The translations under genes and the position numbers were made by a program. Below are positions 36,251 to 44,371 of a stretch of 64,000 nt of DNA, piece after piece (the stretch's first letter is position 1; every line of letters starts with the position of its first letter). The notes under the pieces are model-generated. The model did no database searches and was not told where the DNA came from. It saw only the letters and a list, made by a program, of their open reading frames with translations. Source of the DNA: a virus. The stretch covers positions 55,830-119,829 of the IMG/VR virus record IMGVR_UViG_3300045003_000080, one strand, 5' to 3'.

Positions 36251-36263
36251 GTTGACGTGATAA
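36239..36263. promoter_or_regulatory. 25-bp palindromic operator with divergent -35 elements
   Basis: TTATCATGTCAA-G-TTGACGTGATAA: 12-base arms with one mismatch. One arm holds TTGACA read to the left, the other TTGACG read to the right. Half-site TTGACGTGAT also occurs at 37730 and 41867. A regulator bound here would control both directions. Confidence 0.65.
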
Positions 36264-36335
36264 TCGGACCAGGTACGGGGCTGTTTCGCTCTACTCCACG
36301 CGTTGACGAAACGCAGCAACACAACTCGTTGACGC

Positions 36336-36365
36336 TTGACAGCGTAAGGGAGCCGTCGCTAGCTT
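36336..36365 (+). promoter_or_regulatory. promoter for gene 36404
   Basis: TTGACA (36336-36341), 18-base spacer, TAGCTT (36360-36365). The leader then holds AAAGGAGG before ATG 36404. Confidence 0.55.
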
Positions 36366-36403
36366 CATAGGCAGCCCTATTTATTAAAGGAGGACGCCGC
36401 CCA

Positions 36404-36910
36404 ATGGAGACACCCGTCGTCGTCAAGCCGTACGTACGCAGCTACCGGCTCGCGACCATCGGGGACTTCCAAACCTGGCACGGCGACAGGAACCGGCAGA
36501 ACGCCCACATCCGCACCAAGAGGCCCTGGTTCCCCCCTGCGCTGCAGGTCGTGGGCGGCAGAACCCCGGTATGGCACGCACGCACTGCCGCACTCGCCCA
36601 CCTGAACCACGGCTTCGACCTACCCGGACTGCCCGAGGCCGTGCGGGAGCTGCTTGACGGCGACGACTACGACGTGCCCGCCCTGTGCGGCAACCTTGAG
36701 ATCGGCGAATGGCTCGGCTACGCCCGTGGCAGCGTAACCTATCTCACCCAGTTGGAATGGTTCATCCTGCCCTACGACACCGTCTCCGCGAAAAGCTCGA
36801 TCCCCGCATACGTCGAAGCGGACGCGATCGCGGTCCTCATGGAGCACGGGAAACTGTCCGACGAGGCGATCGAAACCCTCAAAGCGCAGGGCAAACTACC
36901 CAAAGACTAA
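36404..36910 (+). CDS. unknown protein with helix-turn-helix-like segment
   Basis: 168 residues, ATG with AAAGGAGG upstream. N-terminal part has basic patches (HGDRNRQNAHIRTKRPWF); residues ~105-125 (EIGEWLGYARGSVTYLTQLE) look like an HTH recognition region. C-terminal helices (EADAIAVLMEHGKLSDEAIE). Plus-strand gene inserted among minus regulators; may be an early regulator. Confidence 0.6.
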   Translation: METPVVVKPYVRSYRLATIGDFQTWHGDRNRQNAHIRTKRPWFPPALQVVGGRTPVWHARTAALAHLNHGFDLPGLPEAVRELLDGDDYDVPALCGNLEIGEWLGYARGSVTYLTQLEWFILPYDTVSAKSSIPAYVEADAIAVLMEHGKLSDEAIETLKAQGKLPKD

Positions 36911-36912
36911 AC

Positions 36913-36942
36913 GGGTCCCGTGTCGGCGCCGACACGGGACCC
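36913..36942. terminator. perfect 30-bp palindrome between convergent genes
   Basis: Fifteen-base arms with no spacer lie just after the stop of 36404 and before the end of the minus gene at 37020. It can form a hairpin on either transcript and fits a bidirectional terminator. Confidence 0.6.
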
Positions 36943-37019
36943 TGACGTGCCGCTCCAGCCCAAGGGGGGGTGGACCCGTGCGGCACACACCCGTCGGAGA
37001 CTCAGTCTCGACAACGGGA

Positions 37020-37520
37020 TCATCCCTGCAGGGTAGCGTGCAACGCCGCGACCACGCCAGCGACACCCACACGCCGACGCGCCAACGCGAGCCCAAGGGT
37101 GCGCGTCACGCCAGCGTCCAGGCCGTGCCGGGTCGCGGCGTCGTCGACGCGTTCGAGCATCGCCGCCAGTTCGGCGCGCACGGTCAGCACGTGGCGGCGT
37201 TCGTCCAGGCGCATGCGCCGACTGGTGTCGGCTGCGACGCTGGCCAGGGTGGCGCTCAGGGCGCGCCGCAGCCGCATCAGCTGCTCGGGGTCGTACCAGC
37301 GCCAGCGCAGTGCGCGCCATGGCGTCGGCCGGGCGCGCAGCAGGTGTTCGTCGTCATCGTCGTCGGTGTAGAAGACCACCGGGTGGTTGTCCGCGAGGCG
37401 TTCCATCAACGCGTTGGTTCCGTCGTCGCGTAGTTCGGCGAAGAACGTGCGGGTGACGTGCTGCCCTTTTAGGGGTGTGGCGTGCAGTTGGAGGATCGGG
37501 TCGGAGCATGCTCCGGGCAC
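37020..37520 (-). CDS. helical protein, unknown
   Basis: 166 residues from GTG 37520 with AAAGGAG upstream. Contains an acidic DDDDDEHLL, then long basic helices (RRALSATLASVAADTSRRMR). Possibly a small DNA- or RNA-binding protein. Gap to the next minus gene is filled by a palindrome. Confidence 0.55.
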   Translation of the reverse strand: MPGACSDPILQLHATPLKGQHVTRTFFAELRDDGTNALMERLADNHPVVFYTDDDDDEHLLRARPTPWRALRWRWYDPEQLMRLRRALSATLASVAADTSRRMRLDERRHVLTVRAELAAMLERVDDAATRHGLDAGVTRTLGLALARRRVGVAGVVAALHATLQG

Positions 37521-37729
37521 AATGGGTTGACTCCTTTGTCGGGGCGCTGTGGCCCCAGGGGCGAGCTGTCATTGGGTGTACGGGACATGTATGGCCCCTG
37601 GGGTTGCCCGGTGCCGCAACATCTTCGGGTAACGCACGTGGTACGGGCGCCGGGCGCGCCTGAATGTGTTGACGTGTTCGACGTTAACGCGTTGTGGTGC
37701 GTGTGCGCAAGGAAAACCCGGAAAACAAA

Positions 37730-37755
37730 TTGACGTGATTGCCGGGTGCGATAAC
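37730..37755 (+). promoter_or_regulatory. promoter upstream of 37764, leaderless type
   Basis: TTGACG (37730-37735) matches the operator half-site; GATAAC (37750-37755) ends eight bases before ATG 37764. The spacer is short (14 bases), so the -35 assignment is uncertain. Confidence 0.4.
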
Positions 37756-37763
37756 GTGCCGCC

Positions 37764-37955
37764 ATGACAGAACAGGACGATTCCCTCGCCGGCCTCATCC
37801 CCCAGGTCGAGGTCTGGCCGGCCGACGCCTACGACCAACTCGCCGCACAGCTCGGCGAACCCGCACAGCCCGTCCCCGAACTGGTGGACCTGTTCGCACG
37901 CGACCGCACCCGGGCCGCGATACAGCGCCTCGACGACGTCGTGGACCGGCAGTGA
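37764..37955 (+). CDS. 63-residue acidic protein, unknown
   Basis: ATG without a ribosome site, just downstream of a TTGACG/GATAAC pair. Residues show PADAYDQLAAQLGEPAQP then a helix, resembling small antitoxin-like proteins, but no family can be assigned. Its stop overlaps the start of the next gene (GTGA). Confidence 0.55.
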   Translation: MTEQDDSLAGLIPQVEVWPADAYDQLAAQLGEPAQPVPELVDLFARDRTRAAIQRLDDVVDRQ

Positions 37956-38428
37956 GCGCCGACGTGTACCTGTATTTCTTCCCGGCCGACACCCCAGCCG
38001 ACGTGTATACGATCCCCACGTACAACGGGCCCGGCTGGTGCGATCGCCATGCCGAGTTCTGGCACCGCGTCCACGACACCACCACCGGCGAGCTGTGTAT
38101 CGGGCAGGGCAGTGGCGAACTGGACGAGACGCCGGGTTCTGAGTACTGCCCGGCAGCCGTGTGGTGGACGCGCCGCTACACCGACGACCGCCCGATCCTC
38201 ACCCCGGCGCTCGCCAAAGCGATCACCGTCGCTTTCAACTACCCGCACACCAGCAGCTACGAACAGATCGAATACCGTCAGCTGACGCGTGCAGACCCTT
38301 ACCGATACGGCAGACGCAGGGGCCGTTTCTTCGAGGCGCAACGTGGCGGGGGAGTGGCGAAGGCGCGCGAGGTGAAGCGGGAGCTGGCTGCGCACATCGG
38401 CGACCGGGTTGTGCCGTACGTGATGTGA
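37952..38428 (+). CDS. unknown protein, cotranscribed with 37764
   Basis: 158 residues from GTG 37952. Alpha/beta with aromatic residues (YLYFFPADTPADVYTI, WWTRRYTDDRP). The pair arrangement (small acidic gene then larger protein) resembles a toxin-antitoxin layout but no active-site motif is visible. Confidence 0.6.
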   Translation: MSADVYLYFFPADTPADVYTIPTYNGPGWCDRHAEFWHRVHDTTTGELCIGQGSGELDETPGSEYCPAAVWWTRRYTDDRPILTPALAKAITVAFNYPHTSSYEQIEYRQLTRADPYRYGRRRGRFFEAQRGGGVAKAREVKRELAAHIGDRVVPYVM

Positions 38429-38431
38429 GAC

Positions 38432-38484
38432 GGGGAGCCGTCGACTGGTCGATGCGGCGACATTGGCCACGACGACGGCTCCCC
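38432..38484. terminator. bidirectional hairpin between convergent genes
   Basis: 12-base perfect arms (38432-38443 with 38473-38484) and a 29-base loop between 37952 (+) and 38517 (-). Confidence 0.6.
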
Positions 38485-38516
38485 AGACTCCGCCTACGAG
38501 AGCGAAGACCCCCAGC

Positions 38517-38897
38517 CTACACGGCAACGGGATGATACGCACCCGTGTCGTCGAGCAACACGAACCCGCGCCACTTCACCCGCACCGGCACCCGCGAAAG
38601 GTCCCTGCCTGGGCGCACGACCCAGCCGAGTTGCCCGGCGCGCACCATGTTGTCGAACAGGTCCGACACGCAGCCCGCCCCGGCCGTCACGTCGCCGCAT
38701 ACCAGCAGCACGTTCGACGCCGCCTGGGGCCCGGTCTCGCAGCGCATCCACCAGGCGCGCGCCTGCCCGGCTGTGGGTTTGCCGCACTGTTCGCAGCATC
38801 CGGTGCACCGGTTCCACACGGTCGCGCGTAGTTCACGCGGCAGCACGGGGAGATTGCTTTCGCGGTCGCGGCGTCCCCGGCGCCACGTCCACTGCAC
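38517..38897 (-). CDS. HNH-like / zinc-finger phage protein
   Basis: 126 residues from GTG 38897, with GAAGGAGCGG upstream, overlapping the C-terminal end of the WhiB gene. Four cysteines (RCTGCCEQCGKP, then MRC and VCGD) and a VRVKWRGF core. Similar to small phage proteins of the HNH/treble-clef kind. Unknown role. Confidence 0.6.
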   Translation of the reverse strand: MQWTWRRGRRDRESNLPVLPRELRATVWNRCTGCCEQCGKPTAGQARAWWMRCETGPQAASNVLLVCGDVTAGAGCVSDLFDNMVRAGQLGWVVRPGRDLSRVPVRVKWRGFVLLDDTGAYHPVAV

Positions 38898-39189
38898 GGT
38901 ACCGCTCCTTCGCCTTCTTATCCGCTTTAGCTGGGGTTCCGACCTGCATCCAGGCGCGGCCCCCCGCGACCCCCTGGAAACGCTCCTGGCTGGCCGCCCA
39001 CCGGTAACACTCCTCCTGCACCGGGCACGAACGACACACCCCCACCGCCCACGCCCGCTCAGCAGGCGTAAGGGTCGCGGCGATGAACGGGCGCGACTGC
39101 GCCACCGGCAGCGACCCGCACGCCGCCCGCTTACGCCACTGCTCTCCCCCGAGCGGCGCACCCTCACGTTCCGGCGCGATCACCACCAT
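38833..39189 (-). CDS. WhiB-family transcription factor
   Basis: 118 residues, ATG 39189. The four cysteines are in place: WRKRAACG, then CRSCPVQEEC, the iron-sulfur ligands, followed by GVAGGRAW in the position of the WhiB G[VI]WGG turn and a basic tail (KADKKAKERYR). WhiB proteins regulate host or phage transcription by binding the sigma factor. Common in actinophages. Confidence 0.9.
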   Translation of the reverse strand: MVVIAPEREGAPLGGEQWRKRAACGSLPVAQSRPFIAATLTPAERAWAVGVCRSCPVQEECYRWAASQERFQGVAGGRAWMQVGTPAKADKKAKERYRAVDVAPGTPRPRKQSPRAAA

Positions 39190-39198
39190 ACCGTGCGC

Positions 39199-39651
39199 CT
39201 ACACCCCGGTCTGCTGCTCGTACAGCTTCGCAGCCTTGTACAGGTCGTCGTACTCGCTCTTGTAGGTGTACCGCATCCACGCCGCGACACGGCGCGCCCG
39301 AAGGGCCCCGATGTTCTGGCGTTTCTTCGTGTCGGCGCCTTCGGGGATCGGGTATTCCTTCTCGGCCTCGCGCGCGAACGCCTCGTAGTCTGCCTGGTGG
39401 CTGTCGCGTAGGATCCGGTTCGCGGTCGAGGTGGCCCGGTAGCGGGCGTTGCGCAGATCCTGCGCGTCGGGGGTGAGCACACGTGACGAGCCCGGGTCTG
39501 TTGGCTGCCGGCTGCGTTCTTTCGACCGGCAGTCCTGGCAGAACCGGTCCCACCGGCGTGTGGTGACGCCCTGTTTGGTGACGTCCCTGAATGCGAACAT
39601 GCGCTCAGGTTTCGGTCCGCAACGCATACATGTTCGCGTTTTGTCGTCCAC
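39199..39651 (-). CDS. zinc-ribbon phage protein, unknown
   Basis: 150 residues from GTG 39651. CMRC and CQDC pairs in the first 45 residues form a likely zinc ribbon; the rest is helical and highly charged (TKKRQNIGALRARRVAAWMR). Unknown function; between WhiB and helicase loader. Confidence 0.65.
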   Translation of the reverse strand: MDDKTRTCMRCGPKPERMFAFRDVTKQGVTTRRWDRFCQDCRSKERSRQPTDPGSSRVLTPDAQDLRNARYRATSTANRILRDSHQADYEAFAREAEKEYPIPEGADTKKRQNIGALRARRVAAWMRYTYKSEYDDLYKAAKLYEQQTGV

Positions 39652-39701
39652 CCAAACCCCTCTCGCATGTTCGTGGGTTGTGGCGCAGAATACTGCCGAT
39701 C

Positions 39702-40415
39702 TTAACTCTGGGCCAATGGTGGCTGCGAATCATGGCGCGTAGACACGCGTCGACGGTCCGCCCCGAGTATCGCGACCTGCATCTGGCCGACCATTTCTGC
39801 CATGCGGGAGGCCACGCGTTCGCCGGTGATCGGGCCGAGTGACGACAACGGGTAGTTACTCGTCAGTAGCGTCGGTAGGCACCGTTCGTAACGCCCGTTG
39901 ATCAGCCGGTACACCACCTCCTCCGTCCAGTCCGTCAAATGCCCCGTACCCAGATCGTCCAAAAGTAGTAGCGGCGCGTCACGCAGCGCAGCCAGATGCG
40001 CCTCAGCCTGGGGAAACGGGCGCGAACGCAGCGCCCCGAACAGGTCGGCGAGGTTCGTGGAGCGCCACGCGTACGCCTTCGTCCCGCTCTCCGCGACCGC
40101 GCGCAACGCCCCATACGCCAGATGTGTCTTACCCGAACCGGTGGGCCCCGACAGCATCAGCGACGGGCACGAGCGCGCGTCGGCCGCGTACAGCGACGCC
40201 CAGTGCAGCACCGCAGGGTGCGTGGCGCGCGCGTCCCGGTACAACGGGGGCACCCGCTCCTCCCAGGCCGCCAGCGCGGCGCTACGAGCCTCCTGAGCGG
40301 CCTCCTGCGCGTCGACACCCACGGGCTCCGGCTCGGCGTCGGCAGTGTGGCTGTGGGCGGCCAACCGGGCGCGCCACCCCGACAACACCGGCTTACACGG
40401 ATCGGACATATTCAC
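39702..40415 (-). CDS. DnaC/IstB-like AAA+ helicase loader
   Basis: 237 residues from GTG 40415 (GTGA overlap with initiator gene). Walker A GPTGSGKT and Walker B LLLLDDLG, with a TSN sensor region. It loads the replicative helicase at an origin opened by the initiator encoded just upstream. No helicase gene is in the window. Confidence 0.85.
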   Translation of the reverse strand: MNMSDPCKPVLSGWRARLAAHSHTADAEPEPVGVDAQEAAQEARSAALAAWEERVPPLYRDARATHPAVLHWASLYAADARSCPSLMLSGPTGSGKTHLAYGALRAVAESGTKAYAWRSTNLADLFGALRSRPFPQAEAHLAALRDAPLLLLDDLGTGHLTDWTEEVVYRLINGRYERCLPTLLTSNYPLSSLGPITGERVASRMAEMVGQMQVAILGADRRRVSTRHDSQPPLAQS

Positions 40416-41239
40416 CCATTGAGATAGTCGGCGTCGGTGAAGGTGTTACGCCAAGGCGTGTGACGCTTCGGGCCGTTCGGCGCCTCGATCGCGATACGCA
40501 GCGAATCGACCGTGACGGCGCGCTTGTCCTGCGCGATGCGCGCGAGCCCGATGGTGATCTGCTCGTCGCTGTGGCCGGCGCGCACGGCAGCGCGCACCAC
40601 CCCGGCGACCGCGACGAACTTCGACAAGGGCACCCGGTCGGTGTAGGTGCGCGCCAACCGGTTGACGCGCTGCCCTTCCGTCTCGGGAGGGTCGGGCAGT
40701 CCTTCGACGAGGGGGAGCTGCTGCGCGTTCGCCGGAGGCGTGCGCGCCGTAGTTGTCTTTTCCGTTCTTCCGTTAACTTCCGTTATATAAGGGTGGTACG
40801 GCTCCCGTACTAGTGGTGGTACGGCTCCCGTACTAGTACTGTCCGGCTCCCGTACTAGTACGTTCCCCGTACTAGTAGCGCTCCCGTACTGGGGGGGTGG
40901 TACGGGAGCCGTACTAGTGACTGGTACGGCTCCCGTACTAGTAGCGGGCCTGTGGGGCGCGGGCAACTCCGGTTGGAAGCCGGGCATCCGGTAGACAGAT
41001 CGCCCCTTAGGGCCGTTTTCACCCTCAATGCTCTCGATCTCTCCAAGTTTGCGCAGGGTGATGAGGGCAGTGTTGACGGTGCTGCGCGCCAGTCGCGCTT
41101 TGTGTTGCAGCTCCGTCATGGACAGCCACGCGCGCCCGGTTTCCCTGTTGAGGGTGTCGGCGATGGCGAGCAGGACGAGCAGGGCGGGGCCTTTGGCTTG
41201 GGAGTGTTCCCACGCCCAGGTGGTGGCGTAGACGCTCAC
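40412..41239 (-). CDS. replication initiator-type winged-helix protein
   Basis: 275 residues from GTG 41239. N-terminal ~90 residues are a winged helix (SMTELQHKARLARSTVNTAL), the central part consists of repeated Pro/Ser/Thr peptides (TSTGAVP, VREPYHP) encoded by the DNA iterons, and a C-terminal helical domain is likely for loader interaction. Arrangement of initiator gene with internal origin plus DnaC gene is like lambda O/P or phi80-type systems. Confidence 0.75.
   Translation of the reverse strand: MSVYATTWAWEHSQAKGPALLVLLAIADTLNRETGRAWLSMTELQHKARLARSTVNTALITLRKLGEIESIEGENGPKGRSVYRMPGFQPELPAPHRPATSTGAVPVTSTAPVPPPQYGSATSTGNVLVREPDSTSTGAVPPLVREPYHPYITEVNGRTEKTTTARTPPANAQQLPLVEGLPDPPETEGQRVNRLARTYTDRVPLSKFVAVAGVVRAAVRAGHSDEQITIGLARIAQDKRAVTVDSLRIAIEAPNGPKRHTPWRNTFTDADYLNG
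40795..40942. repeat. iteron array, putative replication origin
   Basis: Seven copies of a ~20-base unit GGTACGGCTCCCGTACTAGT at about 40795, 40818, 40840, 40861, 40877, 40899 and 40923. The copy at 40899 has its core inverted; copies 4 and 5 are shortened. Each contains the small palindrome TACTAGTA. An AT-rich TTATATAA stretch lies at the left edge (40783-40791). Located inside the initiator gene. Confidence 0.75.
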
Positions 41240-41320
41240 GCCGCGCCCCCCGGGCGTGCATGCGACGGGTATGCCGGATTTGCTATGGGTGAAGTCATCT
41301 GATACCGTCGCTTCTGGTCC

Positions 41321-41348
41321 GAGCCCCGTAGACGCGTCTACGGGGCTC
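41321..41348 (+). terminator. terminator of an unknown plus-strand transcript
   Basis: 12-bp stem (41321-41332 with 41337-41348), loop CGCG, followed by TCTTTCT. Its direction is plus, but both flanking genes are minus, so it may end a short RNA antisense to the initiator gene. Confidence 0.6.
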
Positions 41349-41388
41349 TCTTTCTGAACGGTAGGTGATGTGGAGCGTGTGACTCGTG

Positions 41389-41829
41389 TTACGCGGCGAC
41401 CGGCTCAGGGGAGACGTCGGTGGCGGCGAGCGCGGGGTCGATCACGGAGAGCAAATGGTTCGTCAACGGGTTGTTTTTCGTCTTGGCCAGGTGGTCGCGC
41501 AGCGATCGGGCGTGGTCGCGCGTGGCCTCGTCGTGCGCGACAAGGGCGGCCAGCAGTTCGGGGTCGAACAGATTCCATTCCCCGCGTGACGCGACACAGG
41601 TGCCGGTGTGCGGCCGGGCGGTGACAACGCGTTTACCTTCGAGGATGCGCAGGGCCTCGCGCACGACGGTGCGGGACACGGTGTAGTCGCGTTCGAGATC
41701 CTCGTAGAAGAGGCGGTCGCCGGGGCGTAGTTGACCTGCGCCGATGAGGGCCAGGAGGGTGTCGGCGAGGTACTCCGCGCGGGTGCCGTGTCGGCGTGGT
41801 TGTGGTGGTGGAAGGGGAGGGGATTCCAT
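41389..41829 (-). CDS. GntR-family repressor
   Basis: 146 residues, ATG 41829. The N-terminal domain reads LADTLLALIGAGQLRPGDRL, FYEDLERDYTVSRTVVREAL, RILEGKRVV: a GntR winged helix (FadR-like). A short helical C-terminal part follows, smaller than a normal effector domain. Divergent from the operon at 41928, so it probably represses that promoter. Confidence 0.8.
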   Translation of the reverse strand: MESPPLPPPQPRRHGTRAEYLADTLLALIGAGQLRPGDRLFYEDLERDYTVSRTVVREALRILEGKRVVTARPHTGTCVASRGEWNLFDPELLAALVAHDEATRDHARSLRDHLAKTKNNPLTNHLLSVIDPALAATDVSPEPVAA

Positions 41830-41866
41830 CCCTTGATGGTACTGCCGCCATGGTCACTGAGCCGCC

Positions 41867-41895
41867 TTGACGTGATTAGGGGGTGCGAGTATGTT
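41867..41895 (+). promoter_or_regulatory. promoter of the 41928 operon
   Basis: TTGACG (41867-41872), spacer of 17, TATGTT (41890-41895). The -35 is part of TTGACGTGATT, the half-site found in the operator at 36239. Confidence 0.6.
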
Positions 41896-41927
41896 AAGGG
41901 GGGAAGTTTATTACAGGAGGAAACAGC

Positions 41928-43004
41928 TTGATCACGCCGACCGACGTACGCAACTGGCTCGTGCTAGGCGGCAAGACGCCAGACACGGACGAGGGAGCAG
42001 ACGAGCCGGAAGTGCCGTCGTTCGTGGTGTCCGCCAACGTGCAACTCGAACACGTGCGCACCAAATGCTTCATCGACCACGACGCCAGCTCCAACCCCGT
42101 GTTCCGCCCAGGCCCAGACGGGACGAACAGCGCTGCCGCCACCGCGAGTATCAGTTGCGCATGCGGAGTCGTAAACAAGTTGATGGTTTCGCGTCGCGTC
42201 GTCAGCGTCGACATCGTCGCCAACGACCTCGCCGCCCACGCCGGCCAAGACTTACGCGACGCCATCGCCGACGCTGAAAGCCACAACTATCTGGACGACC
42301 TGCTCTTTGAACTCGAACAAAGAGGCGTGATCAAGGACGACGGCAAAGGACACTGGGTCATCGCGGCAGCCGCATCAACCATCACCGCACCCCCCGAGCC
42401 TGAGATTGAGCAGCTTCCGATCCCGCAACCCGAGCCCGCCCCAGTCGTCGTCGACACCGTCGAAGAGGCCCCCGCACCCCCAGTCGCCCCCCCGGCGCCG
42501 AAGCCGAAGCCGAAGCCGAAGCCGCCAGCCGCCACTGTTACTACAGTGCCGCACCCCACAGCCGCCCCGACCACGCCGACACCAACACCGGTACGCGTGC
42601 ACGTCTCCCGCAAGCGGGCACGCGCACGCGCACGCGACACCGCACCCACACCACCGGCTGCTACACCCACGCCAGCCGCCCCACCCGCACCCCCGAAGCG
42701 GCCAGCCGCCCCACCCGTACCCGAACTGCCGCCCCTGCCAGCCAAGCGGCCCTTCAACAAACTCACCAAAGCGGAACGCGAAACGCCGGTCGACGACTAC
42801 CACACGCAGCGAGCGAACCGGCCGCGCAACCGGCGCCCGAAAGCCCGGTGCCCATACTGTGGCAACTGGTCCGACCTCACCCCCCAAAACACCGTGTGGA
42901 AACACCTACACGGCCTGGACCCGTGCCCTGGTATCGGCTACCCGCCCGAGAACCTGCGCATCACACCCCGCACGAACCCACCCGGCGTATATGATGCGAC
43001 GTGA
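41928..43004 (+). CDS. modular protein: N-terminal domain, Pro-rich linker, C-terminal zinc finger
   Basis: 358 residues, TTG start chosen because GGAGG lies ten bases upstream. Residues 1-140 form a folded domain with CACG; residues ~145-270 are a long proline/alanine linker (PKPKPKPKPP); residues ~305-345 hold CPYCGNW...H, a zinc finger. Linkers of this kind usually join domains of tail-free regulatory or host-takeover proteins. Function unknown. Confidence 0.65.
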   Translation: MITPTDVRNWLVLGGKTPDTDEGADEPEVPSFVVSANVQLEHVRTKCFIDHDASSNPVFRPGPDGTNSAAATASISCACGVVNKLMVSRRVVSVDIVANDLAAHAGQDLRDAIADAESHNYLDDLLFELEQRGVIKDDGKGHWVIAAAASTITAPPEPEIEQLPIPQPEPAPVVVDTVEEAPAPPVAPPAPKPKPKPKPPAATVTTVPHPTAAPTTPTPTPVRVHVSRKRARARARDTAPTPPAATPTPAAPPAPPKRPAAPPVPELPPLPAKRPFNKLTKAERETPVDDYHTQRANRPRNRRPKARCPYCGNWSDLTPQNTVWKHLHGLDPCPGIGYPPENLRITPRTNPPGVYDAT

Positions 43005-43124
43005 ACCAGGGGCCAGGATCATCGTGTAGCCCGAACGCCGACACGGCACCACCAGCGCACGCACCTCGCCGGCGTCCCGCTCCGTCCCTGGCCGAAAACC
43101 AGAGATCGCAGCAGGGGGAGACAC

Positions 43125-43394
43125 ATGTCCAGGCCCAACAGTCCGCACGCCAAACCCCGGGTCACCAGTAAGCCGCGACCACGAGACGACACGGGTACCG
43201 GCCAGCTCCACACGTTGGTCGAGCCCGCACAGGGCGTGGTGACCTGCCCGATCTGCCAGGGCGAAGCGCTCGTCGGCGCGAACCGGCTCGTCCTGTGGCA
43301 CTCGGCTACCGACCATGACGGGGCGCCGATCGACTGCCCAGGGATCGGCACGTACATGCCCGGCGTCGACTCGCTCGGCAAGGAGGCCGCGTAG
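43125..43394 (+). CDS. small CxxC protein, unknown
   Basis: 89 residues, ATG with GGGGGAG upstream. CPICQGEA is a zinc knuckle; a single C further on (DCPGIGTYMPG). Similar zinc-finger ending to 41928, maybe derived from it. Next gene begins one base later. Confidence 0.6.
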   Translation: MSRPNSPHAKPRVTSKPRPRDDTGTGQLHTLVEPAQGVVTCPICQGEALVGANRLVLWHSATDHDGAPIDCPGIGTYMPGVDSLGKEAA

Positions 43395-43796
43395 ATGCTG
43401 GCGCAGGCCGACGCTGAGGCCCATTTCGCGGCGATACCCGACCGGGTCGAGCGCGGTTACGAATGGCTGGGCAAAATCGACCCGGAGCGTCACGTGCAGA
43501 TCCTCCCGGGCGAGATCAAGATGTGGAGCAACCGATGGTGCGTGCTGGGCCAGTACGCGCACGCGTTCCGGTTCGCGGGACCCAACGCTCCGTATCAACT
43601 ACTAGAAGCGGCTGGCGTCGACCCGGGGGACCAGGTGTTCCTTCAGGAGAACGGTTTCGCGTGCCCGATCGGGTGGGAGCATCACGCTGATTTCCTGGAC
43701 CTGCAGAGCTATTACGAGCTGCTGCGTGAGGCGTGGGTGAATATTCTGACGCACGAACCGACGCGTGTGCTTGACACCACGCCCGCGCATAGGTAA
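43395..43796 (+). CDS. unknown protein
   Basis: 133 residues, ATG directly after the preceding stop. The pattern of aromatic residues (YEWLGKIDPERHVQILPG, WCVLGQYAHAFRF) is alpha/beta and could be a small nucleic-acid-binding fold. Last gene before the tRNA cluster. Confidence 0.55.
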   Translation: MLAQADAEAHFAAIPDRVERGYEWLGKIDPERHVQILPGEIKMWSNRWCVLGQYAHAFRFAGPNAPYQLLEAAGVDPGDQVFLQENGFACPIGWEHHADFLDLQSYYELLREAWVNILTHEPTRVLDTTPAHR

Positions 43797-43939
43797 TTTC
43801 ATAGTCAGGCCCATCGTCTGTTTTCGTCCACGACACGATGGTGCGTACCACCCCTCCGGAAACAAACAGTCAGACACGTACACTGGCTGGTACAACGCCG
43901 GGCCGTCCGTTTCCCCCGCGACGGGCGGCCCGGCACCAA

Positions 43940-44012
43940 GCCCCTGTAGCTCAACGGATAGAGCACTGCACTACGGATGCAGACGTTGCGAGTTCGAATC
44001 CCGCCTGGGGCG
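43940..44012 (+). tRNA. tRNA-Arg (ACG)
   Basis: Cloverleaf folds by eye: acceptor GCCCCTG/CTGGGGC (one mismatch), D arm GCTC..GAGC, anticodon stem CTGCA/TGCAG with loop CTACGGA, T loop TTCGAAT. Anticodon ACG. No encoded CCA. Confidence 0.85.
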
Positions 44013-44073
44013 CAAACCGGCGACCACAATACGTCCGAACCTATGGAAGTCACGTCGCCGGCCGCAATTCCCC

Positions 44074-44147
44074 GTCCCAGTAGCTTCAGTGGAAAGAGCG
44101 CTGCCCTCCGGAGGCAGAGGTCGCGAGTTCGAATCTCGCTTGGGACA
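44074..44147 (+). tRNA. tRNA-Arg (CCG)
   Basis: Acceptor GTCCCAG/TTGGGAC, anticodon arm CTGCC-CTCCGGA-GGCAG, T arm with TTCGAAT. Anticodon CCG reads CGG. Confidence 0.85.
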
Positions 44148-44282
44148 CGCGCAGCCCGCCACACGCAGCCCGTCAGCGTAGGCACCTGCGCCGACGGGTG
44201 TGGCCCCTCCGGCTGCCCCCGGACTGGCCACACCCGCCCCACCCCGGGGAGCCGTCTGCTGCCAGGCGGCTCCCCACCCCGG

Positions 44283-44354
44283 TCCCCTGTAGCTCAACGG
44301 ATAGAGCGGGGGCTTCCTAAGCCTCGCGTCCCGGTTCGAATCCGGGCGGGGGAG
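44283..44354 (+). tRNA. tRNA-Arg (CCT)
   Basis: Acceptor TCCCCTG/CGGGGGA, anticodon arm GGGGC-TTCCTAA-GCCTC, four-base variable loop, T loop TTCGAAT. Anticodon CCT, reads the rare AGG codon. Confidence 0.85.
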
Positions 44355-44371
44355 CGTTAACATATGAATAC

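Noticed and set aside
40795-40942. CRISPR array reading of the repeats
   Set aside because: Repeats are back to back without unique ~30-bp spacers, one copy has its core inverted, and they are part of a coding gene; iterons fit better.
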